Shown here: in pieces, positions 5,264 through 13,649 of the stretch | Numbering within the stretch: the first letter of the stretch is position 1 | Layout: each line of letters opens with the position of its first letter | From: Bacteroidetes bacterium UBA1952 | GTDB taxonomy: Bacteria > Bacteroidota > Bacteroidia > Chitinophagales > Chitinophagaceae | Reading direction: 5' to 3' | Length of the DNA: 13,758 nt | Assembly (NCBI GenBank): GCA_002336725.1 | Contig: DDEO01000005.1 | Coordinates: 1-13,758 of the forward strand | The notes under the pieces: model-generated | Database searches by the model: none | Told to the model about the DNA's origin: nothing | The model's input: only the letters and a program-made list of their open reading frames with translations | Position numbers and translations under genes: made by a program

Positions 5264-8200
5264 ATGCGGAAAGCATTTCTTTTTTTATTGCTGACGGGTT
5301 TGGTTCTGGGGGGTAGCATTTCCCGCATTCAGGCGCAGCCGGCCTCGCTGCTGGGCGACGAGTGGATTAATTTTCAGCAGACTTATTTCAAGATTCCGAT
5401 AAGCAAAAACGGCGTTTATCGCGTTACCGGCCAGGACATGATCGGGCGGGGAATGCCGGCGGCCATTCCGGGTGCCCAATTCCGCCTCTACCGGCAGGGG
5501 AAGGAAGTGCCTGTTATCGTTTCGTCGAACAACGCTTTTACGGCCACCGACTATATTGAATTTTTCGGGGCCAAAAACGACGGCGCTGCCGATGCGCCGC
5601 TGTATGCCTCGCCCGCGCTGCAGGCCGACCCGGGGCAAAGCCTTTTTAGCGATACGGCCTGGTATTTCCTGACCTGGACACCTACCGGCACGGGCCTGCG
5701 TATGGGCAACGCCACGGCGGTCGTTCCGGCAACGCCGGCATCCACTGCCGCCCGCGTGCGCACAACGGTGTATAAATCCTACAAGAGTGGCTTCCGGCCC
5801 GGAAATGCGATGGATAACCTCTATCTGATTTTCTCTTCGCGCTTTGACGAAGGCGAGGGGCTGACCGCCGGGAGCTTCCCGCCGGGCCGTTCCTTCGTAG
5901 AAAACCTGCCCACGCCGGAAGGACAGAGCAGCGATGTGGAGCTGACGACCGGTATTTCCGGATTTTCGCTCGATAACGTCGGGACGGGCGTGTCGGCTCC
6001 TCCGCATCCCATTAAAATTTCCCTCGGCGCTTCGCTGCTCATAGATACCACTTATGGCGCACAGCAGTATCGCCGCTTCTATGCCGCGCCTTCCACCTGG
6101 AACAAGGCTGCCACAACGGCGGTTACGGTGCAATCGCTCGGCGTGCCGGGTACGGCCTCCAACTACAACCTGTGGGGCATTCATTTTTTGTCTTTAAAAT
6201 ACTGGCGGACGCTCAATTTTTCCGGACAGACGTATGCGGAATTTGAACTGGAGCCGAGTACAACCGCGCAGTTGCTGAGCCTGCAAAACATGGCCGCCAC
6301 GCGCATTTATGACCTGACGGCGCAGAAATATTACGACGCAGACGTTTCGGTGGCCGGGCAGGCGCGCTTCTACCTGGAGCCTTCTGCAACGCCGCACAAA
6401 TACGTGGTGCTGACGGCGGCGGCTTTTTCCGGCGTGGCCAATATCGTGAAGGCGAATTTCAAAAACTACGCGGCCACCGGCGGCGATTATGTAATCATCA
6501 GCCATCCCGCGCTCGACGGCCCCGACGGGGCGCTGCGTGCCTACCGCGATTATCGCGCTTCGGCCGCCGGGGGCAGCCGCAAGGTTTTGATGGCCTATAC
6601 ACAGGACTTGTATGATCAGTTTGCAGGCGGCATCTCGCAGCATCCGCTGGCAATCAAAAATTTCCTGTCGCGCCTGCGCACCTCTGCCGCTATCAAGCCG
6701 GTGGAAGTGGCGCTTATCGGGCATGGCGTAACGTATCCGGTGTATCGCACCGGCACGCCGCTGGCTTTTAGCCGTGCGCTGGTGCCGACGTATGGCCATC
6801 CCGGTTCGGATGCCCTTTTTGCCGAAGGCAGCACCGGCACGCTTTCCATCGGTCGGATTTCGGTAATCAACAGCACCGAACTGATGGCTTACCTCAACAA
6901 AGTAAAAGCCTATGAAGCGGCGCTGACCCGCGTGCCTGCAATGCCTACGCTTGAAACCGAACGCTGGAAGAAAAAAGTGCTGCACATTGCCGGAGCCAGC
7001 GATCAGGTGCTTCAGCAGACACTTCTATCGACGCTCAACAGCGCCGGAACGGCGCTGCTCGACACGCCCTATGCCGGCGACATCCTTACCATTGCCAAGA
7101 ACACCACCAACCCGGTGGACCCGATTACCAACAGCTTTATGGACTCGGTGATGAACGAAGGCATGGGGCTGATTACCTTCCATGGCCACGCCTATGCCGG
7201 CGGATTTGACTATAATATCAACGAGCCGGAACTGTATGTAAATCGCCCCAAGCTGCCGCTCTTCATCGCGCTGGGCTGCAACGTTGCCCAGATATTTGAT
7301 ACCGGCAGCCGCACGATTTCGGAACGCTACGTGCTTTCGCCGCGCGGCGGATCCATCGCTATGCTGGCCGCCAATCAGCTTCAGTTTACGAATTTTCACA
7401 AAGAATATCTGACCCGCCTCTACGAGCAGTTTTCCGGCCCTAATTATCACGAGGCGATGGGCCAACACGCTGCGGCCAGCTTTGACCGCATCCTGCGGGA
7501 TAAACCGAGCGATGCTTTTACGCGCATTCATCTGGAGTCTATGCTCTTTCAGGGCGACCCGGCGCTGAATCTCTACAACCCCGACAAACCGGATTTCTAT
7601 GTCAGCGCCGAAAACATCTACACGATTCCGGCGCAGGTAACATCTGAGATAGATTCTTTCCGGCTCAAAATCGTTTCCTATAACCTCGCCAAAGGCTACC
7701 GCGACACGGGCCTGGTGGTGCGCATCTATCACAAGCGGCCCTCCGGGCAGACGACCATTGCGCGGGAATACCGCCTTCCGGAATTGCTGCGCTCGGATAC
7801 CACCTTTGTCTGGATTCCCTTCGACAAGCGCAACGACCTGGGCATCAACCGCCTCACCATAACCATTGACCCGGATAATAAAATTCCGGAATTGTCGAAG
7901 GCCAACAATACGGCAACCTATGACCTGTTTATTTCCGGAAATAACCTGGTGCCGGTGTTTCCTTATCAGTATAGCATCGTCAATACGCCGCCGACGCTGA
8001 AGGCTTCTACGCTCAATCCCTTTGCGCCTGCTGCCGACTATCTGATGGAGATAGACACGACGGAGTTGTTTAACAGCCCGCTCGTACGCCGTAAAGTCCT
8101 GAACGGCGGCGGTGGACTGGTGAAGTGGCAACCCGATATTCCTTTTACTGACAGCACCGTGTATTACTGGCGCACGGCCTATGCCCCGGCAAGCGGCAAT

Positions 8201-10345
8201 AATCCCGTCTGGACGAACGCTTCCTTTGTATATCTGCCGCAGGCCGGCGAGGGCTGGAATCAGTCGCACGTCTATCAATATCTGCACAACACGCTGGACA
8301 CCCTTGCGTATGATGCCACAGGCCGGACCTTCAACTTCGACCGCGTGAACAAAAGAATCGGAGTGCGTTGCAAAGTGATGTTTGGCGATCCGGATGTGGC
8401 CAATAATCTGGTGCAGGTGGACGAAGTGGACTTTCAGCGCAGCAGTTGCTATCAGGGCAATACCACCGTTCAGATTATGGTGATAGACTCCAACACGGGC
8501 GATATTTGGGAAAACACCCCGGATCGTATTGCCACCTACGGAGCGGCCAGTCCGTGCGGCATTGCGCGCGCCATCTATGCCTTTGAATTTTCCGTCAACG
8601 ACTCGGCGGGCCGCAACAAAGCCCGCGTGTTTCTGCAAAGCATCCCAACGGGCAAATTCGTGCTGGTGAAAAGCAGCATTTTTTCGCCGCGCTTCAATCC
8701 TACCAATGCAGCAAGCTGGGCGGCAGATGCAAGCGTCTATGGGCCGGGCAACACGCTTTATGACCAACTGAAAAATGCTGGTTTTAGTACTCTGGATTCT
8801 TTTTACGGCAAAAAAGCTTTCGTGTTCTGGTATCAAAAGAACATTCCGGGCTATGTTCCTTTCCAAAAGGTGGGCGAGACGGATACCTCTATAATCGTGA
8901 AGGAGTTTCTGGTGCAGCCCTATCGGACGGCGGGCGCGATGCAGAGTGTGGTGATAGGCCCTTCGCTGGGCTGGAAGAGCCTGCACTGGAACAGCACCGT
9001 GCAGCCCACCGGGGCCGATGCGGCGGATATGGATACGGTGAGCGTCTATGGCCTGCCGACAAATGGCGGCACCGATACGCTGCTGTTTAAGACCACCATG
9101 CGCGACACGAGCCTCGGCGGGATTTCTGCCGTGCAATATCCCCGCCTGCGCCTCCGCTGGCAGACGGAAGACACCCTGCGCCGGCGTGCCCGGCAACTCC
9201 GCTATTGGCGCGTGCATCACACTCCGGTTCCGGAACTGGCGTTGAATCCTTCCGCCTATTTCTCGCTGCGGGATTCCTCGGTTACTATCGGGCAGCCGAT
9301 AGCCATGAAGGTAGCCATCGAAAACGTGAGCAATACGCCGATGGATTCGGTGCTGGTGCGCTATCGCGTGGTGAAAGAAGATGGTAGCGTGCTGCCGCTG
9401 CAAAATATTCGTTACAGGCCGCTGGCACCGCACGACACCATTCAGGCGGCGCTGGGCTTTGCGTCGATTCCTTATGTCGGAAATAATTTCCTCTTCATCG
9501 AGGCCAACCCCGATCAGGATCAACCCGAACTGTATCACCCCAACAACCTGGGTTATGTGCCCTTCCGGGTAAAGAATGATGTACTCAACCCGCTGCTCGA
9601 CGTTACTTTCGACAGCATCTATATCAGCGACCGCGATATTGTTTCGCCGCATCCGGAAATCAAAATCAGGCTTATTGGTCAGAACCGCTATCGCCTGCTC
9701 GACGACACGAGCCTGATACAGCTAAACCTGAAATCGCCGGACGACCCCATCAGCCTCGTCAACGGGCAGCGCATCGCCTACGACGGCACGGTTTGCCGCT
9801 TCATCCCCGCCCGCTTCGACAGCACCGGCAGGCTGCGCAATGAAGCCTATGTGATCTATAAGCCGAAGCTCACCCGGTTCAGCACCTCGCCGACGGACAA
9901 CCTCTACGAACTGATCGTAAAAGCCAAAGACCCAAGCGGCAATCCCGCCGGTGCCAACGACTACCGGGTTTCGTTTCGCGCCGTGGCTACGTCGGGCATC
10001 TCGCAGATCTACAGCTATCCCAATCCCTTTGTTGCAAAAACCCGCTTTGCCTTCCTGATTACGGGAGACGCATTGCCGAAGGACATCCTCATCCAGATTG
10101 CCGACCTCAAAGGGCGAATGGTGCGCACGATAACCCAGGCCGATCTGGGGCCGCTGCGCATCGGGCAAAACCTGCCGACCTATGAATGGGATGGCCGCGA
10201 CGACTCGGGCGTGCCGCTGCCGGCGGGCCTTTATCTGTATCGCGCAACGGTAGAAAGCGGCAAGACACCGCTGCAACACATCCCTACCGACGCGGATGCC
10301 GCCTTCAAAAATGGATGGGGCAGAATGCTTTTCCTGCCGCAATAG
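5264..10345 (+). CDS. C25-family cysteine peptidase, PorU/PorU2-like T9SS sortase
   Basis: A 1693-residue exported protein. Residues 1-24 are a signal peptide (cut near IQAQ). An N-terminal domain with WINFQQTYFKIPISKNGVYRV matches the start of PorU proteins. A gingipain-type C25 domain spans about 405-765: DYVIISHP (407), the YDQF/P-x-AIKNFL segment, GRISV, the catalytic His in TFHGHAY (H642, or H640), the catalytic Cys in FIALGCNVAQ (C672), and the closing GDPALNLYNP. Next come a CARDB-like domain (about 775-885), a beta-rich segment with VYYWRT, a possible ILEI-like domain (about 1075-1200), a second CARDB-like domain (about 1340-1435) and a FlgD-like Ig domain (about 1580-1675, YPNPF...PAGLYLYR). 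PorU is the T9SS outer-membrane sortase that removes C-terminal signals and attaches cargo. The longer PorU2-like proteins are less well understood. The barrel gene follows after 52 bases. The protein could also be a secreted C25 peptidase. Confidence 0.85.
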   Translation: MRKAFLFLLLTGLVLGGSISRIQAQPASLLGDEWINFQQTYFKIPISKNGVYRVTGQDMIGRGMPAAIPGAQFRLYRQGKEVPVIVSSNNAFTATDYIEFFGAKNDGAADAPLYASPALQADPGQSLFSDTAWYFLTWTPTGTGLRMGNATAVVPATPASTAARVRTTVYKSYKSGFRPGNAMDNLYLIFSSRFDEGEGLTAGSFPPGRSFVENLPTPEGQSSDVELTTGISGFSLDNVGTGVSAPPHPIKISLGASLLIDTTYGAQQYRRFYAAPSTWNKAATTAVTVQSLGVPGTASNYNLWGIHFLSLKYWRTLNFSGQTYAEFELEPSTTAQLLSLQNMAATRIYDLTAQKYYDADVSVAGQARFYLEPSATPHKYVVLTAAAFSGVANIVKANFKNYAATGGDYVIISHPALDGPDGALRAYRDYRASAAGGSRKVLMAYTQDLYDQFAGGISQHPLAIKNFLSRLRTSAAIKPVEVALIGHGVTYPVYRTGTPLAFSRALVPTYGHPGSDALFAEGSTGTLSIGRISVINSTELMAYLNKVKAYEAALTRVPAMPTLETERWKKKVLHIAGASDQVLQQTLLSTLNSAGTALLDTPYAGDILTIAKNTTNPVDPITNSFMDSVMNEGMGLITFHGHAYAGGFDYNINEPELYVNRPKLPLFIALGCNVAQIFDTGSRTISERYVLSPRGGSIAMLAANQLQFTNFHKEYLTRLYEQFSGPNYHEAMGQHAAASFDRILRDKPSDAFTRIHLESMLFQGDPALNLYNPDKPDFYVSAENIYTIPAQVTSEIDSFRLKIVSYNLAKGYRDTGLVVRIYHKRPSGQTTIAREYRLPELLRSDTTFVWIPFDKRNDLGINRLTITIDPDNKIPELSKANNTATYDLFISGNNLVPVFPYQYSIVNTPPTLKASTLNPFAPAADYLMEIDTTELFNSPLVRRKVLNGGGGLVKWQPDIPFTDSTVYYWRTAYAPASGNNPVWTNASFVYLPQAGEGWNQSHVYQYLHNTLDTLAYDATGRTFNFDRVNKRIGVRCKVMFGDPDVANNLVQVDEVDFQRSSCYQGNTTVQIMVIDSNTGDIWENTPDRIATYGAASPCGIARAIYAFEFSVNDSAGRNKARVFLQSIPTGKFVLVKSSIFSPRFNPTNAASWAADASVYGPGNTLYDQLKNAGFSTLDSFYGKKAFVFWYQKNIPGYVPFQKVGETDTSIIVKEFLVQPYRTAGAMQSVVIGPSLGWKSLHWNSTVQPTGADAADMDTVSVYGLPTNGGTDTLLFKTTMRDTSLGGISAVQYPRLRLRWQTEDTLRRRARQLRYWRVHHTPVPELALNPSAYFSLRDSSVTIGQPIAMKVAIENVSNTPMDSVLVRYRVVKEDGSVLPLQNIRYRPLAPHDTIQAALGFASIPYVGNNFLFIEANPDQDQPELYHPNNLGYVPFRVKNDVLNPLLDVTFDSIYISDRDIVSPHPEIKIRLIGQNRYRLLDDTSLIQLNLKSPDDPISLVNGQRIAYDGTVCRFIPARFDSTGRLRNEAYVIYKPKLTRFSTSPTDNLYELIVKAKDPSGNPAGANDYRVSFRAVATSGISQIYSYPNPFVAKTRFAFLITGDALPKDILIQIADLKGRMVRTITQADLGPLRIGQNLPTYEWDGRDDSGVPLPAGLYLYRATVESGKTPLQHIPTDADAAFKNGWGRMLFLPQ

Positions 10346-10347
10346 TT

Positions 10348-10376
10348 TTGTGTTTGACGTTTGTTAATTACCTTTC
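10348..10376 (+). promoter_or_regulatory. Weak promoter candidate for the barrel gene
   Basis: TTG at 10348-10350 and TACCTTTC at 10369-10376 have an 18-base spacer. The second box has one mismatch to TAnnTTTG (final C for G). It would allow the barrel gene to be made apart from the sortase, although read-through from the sortase is equally possible because no terminator lies between them. Confidence 0.25.
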
Positions 10377-10397
10377 GGCTCTATCTCTCGAAAAACT

Positions 10398-11267
10398 ATG
10401 CAGGTTTTGAAGCGTATTCTCCCCGCATTAACCCTTCTGATGGGCGCTTTTTCCGCAACAGCGCAAAATCACCATGAGGTTGGGTTGGCAGCCGGTGTAT
10501 CCAACTACTACGGCGATCTCCAGCAACGGTGGATCCCCAAAAGGTATTATAACCCCGTGGGCGGAATTATCTATAAATACTTCCCCACGCCCCGCTTTGG
10601 CCTGCGCGCCGGCATCATGTACACCAAACTCGCCGGTGCCGATTCGTCTTCGGATGTGCCCATCTACCGCGCCCGGAATCTGAGCTTCGAAACCAATCTG
10701 CTGGAGTTTCACGGCGGCTTTGAGTTCAATTTCCTGCCCATCACCAAAGAACGTTTTAAGGTAACGCCCTACATCTTTGGCGCCGTCGCCGTGTTTCACC
10801 ACGACCCCTATGCGATAGATGCCGCCGGTAATAAGGTCTATCTCAAGCCCCTTTCTACGGAAGGACAGGGCCTCGACCGCTACCCGGATCGTGTGCCCTA
10901 CGGCCTGATGAATATCTCCTTTCCGGTGGGCGGCGGGATGAAGTTTTTTGTGGGCAAAAAGCTGATGATTACCACCGAACTGGGCCTGCGCTACACCACA
11001 ACGGATTACCTCGACGACGTAAGCAAATCCTATGTATCGCTCGATACGCTGCGCGCGTATCGCGGACAACAGGCGGCTGATTTCTCGTTCCGGGGCGATG
11101 AACTTGCTTCTTTTGCTCCGGAAGGCGGCGCGGTCTATCCCGATTACAAATACCAGCGGGGCGATTCCCGCACCAACGACTGGTATTGGTTTGGCACGCT
11201 CGGCGTATCGATTTATCTGGATGCCTTTGGCAACCGCAGCGAGTATAAACCCACCAAGTGTCGATAA
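10398..11267 (+). CDS. DUF6089 / PorG-like outer-membrane beta-barrel protein
   Basis: A 289-residue protein with signal peptide MQVLKRILPALTLLMGAFSATAQ, followed by alternating strands typical of a small outer-membrane barrel. Family marks are GLAAGVSNYYGDLQQ at the mature N-terminus, the RNLSFETNLLEFHGGFEFNF segment, PYIFGAVAVFHHDP, and PVGGGMKFFVGKKLMITTELGLRYTTTDYLDDVS. This pattern fits the DUF6089 group that includes PorG, an outer-membrane partner of the T9SS PorK/N ring. It is also shared by many other Bacteroidota barrels, so a true T9SS role is an inference helped by the sortase directly upstream. A strong terminator lies 120 bases after the stop. The start codon is preceded by an A-rich stretch (CGAAAAACT), normal for this phylum. 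Confidence 0.8.
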   Translation: MQVLKRILPALTLLMGAFSATAQNHHEVGLAAGVSNYYGDLQQRWIPKRYYNPVGGIIYKYFPTPRFGLRAGIMYTKLAGADSSSDVPIYRARNLSFETNLLEFHGGFEFNFLPITKERFKVTPYIFGAVAVFHHDPYAIDAAGNKVYLKPLSTEGQGLDRYPDRVPYGLMNISFPVGGGMKFFVGKKLMITTELGLRYTTTDYLDDVSKSYVSLDTLRAYRGQQAADFSFRGDELASFAPEGGAVYPDYKYQRGDSRTNDWYWFGTLGVSIYLDAFGNRSEYKPTKCR

Positions 11268-11387
11268 GATTCCGGTTTTAGGAGTTCCGGCAGAGAGAGG
11301 AGGCCCTATTGTAGCCCGGCAAGCCTGTTCTGTCTGAAAAAGAACCCTGTGATCCACAGTGATTTTCCGGAAAAGGAAACCTGTTTT

Positions 11388-11423
11388 AATAACCCCGGCC
11401 CTGTTTGCCGGGGTTATTTTTCT
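11388..11423 (+). terminator. Strong intrinsic terminator after the barrel gene
   Basis: AATAACCCCGGC (11388-11399) pairs perfectly with GCCGGGGTTATT (11407-11418) around a 7-base loop. The T-rich run TTTCT follows, and counting the T pair closing the stem gives five T in a row. It ends transcription from the sortase/barrel direction. Confidence 0.85.
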
Positions 11424-11425
11424 TA

Positions 11426-11437
11426 AATAACCCCGGC
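11426..11437 (+). repeat. Second copy of the left terminator arm
   Basis: AATAACCCCGGC is repeated exactly, 38 bases after the first copy. It can pair with the middle arm (11407-11418) around a 7-base loop, so the middle arm has two equal partners. This alternative hairpin has no T-run behind it. Confidence 0.7.
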
Positions 11438-11500
11438 GGAAGGTTGTGTTTATAGGGGTTTTTTCAGGCTTTGCGGTTTTAAATGATATAATTTCGCATC

Positions 11501-12079
11501 GTGCAACGTTTTCTGGCGCTTCTCGTCCGGTCTTTCCTCAAAGGCCTGCTCATCCTGCTTCCCGTAACCCTCACGGGCTACATCCTTTGGAGCATCTTTA
11601 CGGGCGTGGATGAACTGGTTCCGGGCGTGCCGCGCGGCACCGGCTTCCTTATCATCATGGCGGCGATAACCGCTATCGGTTTTATCGGGCTGAAATGGTC
11701 GGTCGGGCAGGTGGTTTTCGAGTATCTGGGTTCTATGCTGACGAAAGCACCCGGCATTCGCCACATCTATTCTTCCATCAAAGACATCCTTGATTCTTTT
11801 GTCGGCGACAAGCGGAAATTCAACCGCCCCGTCTGGGTACGCACCAGTGAAAATCCGGAAATGTGGCGCATCGGCTTTCTCACACAGCCCGATATGGGCA
11901 TCTTCGGCATGGCAGATTTCGTAGCCGTTTACCTGCCACACAGCTACGCCATTTCCGGCTGGGTGGTGATGGTGAAACCGGAAAATATTCGCCCCGTAAC
12001 CACCATGGGGCCAACGGAAGCCATGAAATTTGCTGTTTCCGGCGGCGTAACCACGCAGACAAAACCGGAACCCGCGTAA
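11501..12079 (+). CDS. DUF502 family membrane protein
   Basis: A 192-residue inner-membrane protein of unknown function. Two hydrophobic segments lie at about residues 8-30 (LKGLLILLPVTLTGYILWSIF) and 45-65 (GFLIIMAAITAIGFIGL). The family core follows: KAPGIRHIYSSIKDILDSF, then VWVRTSENPEMWRIGFLTQ, VAVYLPHSYAISGWVVMV and a C-terminal MKFAVSGGV. This pattern is the DUF502 signature, and the length is usual. The start is GTG at 11501: the frame is closed by TAA at 11489 and no ATG comes earlier. The upstream terminator at 11388-11423 separates it from the barrel gene, so it probably has its own promoter, though only an imperfect -7 match (TAATTTCG, 11489-11496) is visible and it lies too close to the start to be convincing. 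The gene is convergent with the L,D-transpeptidase gene. Confidence 0.9.
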   Translation: MQRFLALLVRSFLKGLLILLPVTLTGYILWSIFTGVDELVPGVPRGTGFLIIMAAITAIGFIGLKWSVGQVVFEYLGSMLTKAPGIRHIYSSIKDILDSFVGDKRKFNRPVWVRTSENPEMWRIGFLTQPDMGIFGMADFVAVYLPHSYAISGWVVMVKPENIRPVTTMGPTEAMKFAVSGGVTTQTKPEPA

Positions 12080-12080
12080 G

Positions 12081-12108
12081 CAATTGGGATCCCTTCGGCA
12101 ATTTGGAC
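12081..12108 (+). repeat. Single unit related to the 108-251 hairpin array
   Basis: Read in the direction of the gene it follows, ATTGGGATCCCTTCGGCAAT matches ATTGGACTGCCTTCGGCAAT from the first array at 16 of 20 positions or better, and the exact 12-base core is CCTTCGGCAATT. It starts two bases after the DUF502 stop codon, in the same orientation relative to its gene as the array behind the FAH gene. Confidence 0.6.
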
Positions 12109-12207
12109 GCTGGCTGCGGCGGCATCGGAATCCAGGGCTTCTTTATCGTGATGATTTCCGGAAAAATGCTACCCTGCCCAGGCCCCTATGGAACTTTTCT
12201 TTCTCGA

Positions 12208-12228
12208 AAACCTGGCAGACACAGGTTT
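12208..12228. repeat. Hairpin AAACCTG-7-CAGGTTT in the convergent region
   Basis: Seven paired bases around a 7-base loop. No T-run follows in either direction, so it is a weak terminator candidate. It resembles the CCTG/CAGG palindromes at 1-102. Confidence 0.5.
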
Positions 12229-12269
12229 CCCGGCTTGTAAAATTTGTTCCATAGCCCAACAGACAGGCA

Positions 12270-12285
12270 GCATACCCAAGTATGC
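12270..12285. terminator. Hairpin GCATAC-CCAA-GTATGC past the L,D-transpeptidase stop
   Basis: A perfect 6-base stem with a 4-base loop lies 12 bases past the stop codon of the minus-strand gene and could end its transcript. No U-tract follows, so a terminator role is only a guess. The rest of 12080-12296 holds no gene that I can support. Confidence 0.3.
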
Positions 12286-12296
12286 GAAGGCAGCAT

Positions 12297-13649
12297 TTAC
12301 CGCATAGTCGTTCGCGGTGCGGCGGCGGTTCCGCCAATCAGGTTTACGGGTGCAGGATAACCCTTGCCACCGAGTGCTGCCACCGGCACAAACACTTCTT
12401 TTTGTCCTTTCACGGTACGCGTTACTTTGCCCTTCGGGTTGTGATCTTCTTGAGTGGTGTTGTGGCGCTGTGCGGTATCGGCGGCGGCATCTTCTACATT
12501 ATCTACAATGGCATTGCCCTGCGCGTCGCGGTTCATCTCTTGCAAAGCATCCAGGAGCTGGCCTTTTTCCATCGCCGGCAGTGCGTTGTAGGAAAGCCCA
12601 TATACGCGCAACACCTTGTCGGCGTGGTCGGTCGTGTTGGTGCCGCGCTCATATACATCCCGATAGATATGCAGGCCACCGTCTCCCGCCACAATGGTTT
12701 CATACCGGATTTCTACCGGAATGGCTTTGGGCAATTTCTCTTCGGTCGTTTTTCCTTTTTGCGTTCCGTATTGCTTTATCGAATCTGCCGAAAGCGGAGC
12801 GCCGGAAATCTGCGCCAGCGTTGTTGCGAAATCCTGAATGCCGTCGTTGGTGAGGCCCACGCAGCCATGCGAGGCAAAGCTACCCAGCTTGGTCGGTTGC
12901 TTGCCGCCATGAATCAGGCTGGGTAGGCCAATGGGAATTTTAATGGGGCCGAGCGGGTTGTCTTTGCTGCCTGCGCCCACCGTTTTTCCGGGCGCGAATT
13001 TCCCCCGCACCCACGGTTCGTCGGGTGGTGTCCAGGTCGGGTTAAAAATGATTTTTTCGGCGCGGCGCATACCGGCAGGCAGCGGAAATTCCGGGTAGCC
13101 AATGCCGACGGCGTAACTCTTCAGCAGGCGACCGTCCTGAAAAACGTCCATACGGTAGGCCGGTGCATTGATAACGACGCGGGTATCGGTGGGCACGGCA
13201 TTGGGCTGAGTGGGCAGCAGCGCGTCGAGGTCGCCGCCGGCATAGCGCCGGGCCACATATTGCCGTAGCTGTTGAGCTTTTTCTTCGCCCAGGATGCTTT
13301 TGAGCTGCGCTTCCGAGTTTTTGGAAGCCGCACGTGCCGAGCCGAGGTAGGCGGTGCCATCGCCCTTCTCGTCGAGATCAGAAACGGATTTCTGCGCGGC
13401 GGCTTTTAGTTTTTGAATCTGATCGGCAGAAAGCCCCAACTGGTTTTTGAGGTCTTCGCTAAAGCCGTCTTCATAAAACAGCGCGTCGAGCACCGGCAAG
13501 GTCAGGCCGGGGTCCACCGGCGCGGCTGCCGTGATGGCCTTATTTCCGGAAACAGCCGTGTCCACAATGGTTTTATTTTGAGTCGATTCGGTGCAGGCAG
13601 CGAAGCCAAGCGCAAGAGCCAGAGCGAGTGGGAGGATTTTTTTCTTCAT
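12297..13649 (-). CDS. L,D-transpeptidase (YkuD domain) lipoprotein
   Basis: A 450-residue envelope protein. The start chosen is ATG 13647-13649 because it begins directly with a lipoprotein signal peptide (MKKKILPLALALALGFAAC, lipid-bearing Cys19). An upstream in-frame ATG at 13706 would add 19 residues in front of it. Residues about 60-135 form a helical N-terminal domain (LSADQIQKLKAAAQ, GEEKAQQLRQY). The YkuD catalytic domain covers about 156-320: RVVINAPAYRMDVF, the conserved histidine in IHGG (H247), and the active-site segment SHGCVGLTN (H261, C263). Such enzymes cross-link peptidoglycan or join proteins to it through a cysteine acyl-enzyme. The usual Arg of SHGCxR is replaced by Gly265. 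The C-terminal 130 residues are charged and low in recognisable motifs. The gene is convergent with the DUF502 gene. Confidence 0.88.
   Translation of the reverse strand: MKKKILPLALALALGFAACTESTQNKTIVDTAVSGNKAITAAAPVDPGLTLPVLDALFYEDGFSEDLKNQLGLSADQIQKLKAAAQKSVSDLDEKGDGTAYLGSARAASKNSEAQLKSILGEEKAQQLRQYVARRYAGGDLDALLPTQPNAVPTDTRVVINAPAYRMDVFQDGRLLKSYAVGIGYPEFPLPAGMRRAEKIIFNPTWTPPDEPWVRGKFAPGKTVGAGSKDNPLGPIKIPIGLPSLIHGGKQPTKLGSFASHGCVGLTNDGIQDFATTLAQISGAPLSADSIKQYGTQKGKTTEEKLPKAIPVEIRYETIVAGDGGLHIYRDVYERGTNTTDHADKVLRVYGLSYNALPAMEKGQLLDALQEMNRDAQGNAIVDNVEDAAADTAQRHNTTQEDHNPKGKVTRTVKGQKEVFVPVAALGGKGYPAPVNLIGGTAAAPRTTMR

Noticed and set aside
7025..9652. Long open frame (875 codons) on the minus strand
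   Set aside because: It lies fully opposite the sortase gene, whose domains are clear; the protein is rich in His/Arg/Ile with no domain or signal, as expected for an antisense shadow of biased codons.
12109..12207. Small coding frame continuing past the DUF502 stop
   Set aside because: The open stretch is an overlapping frame of the DUF502 gene with no start signal or homology-like motif.
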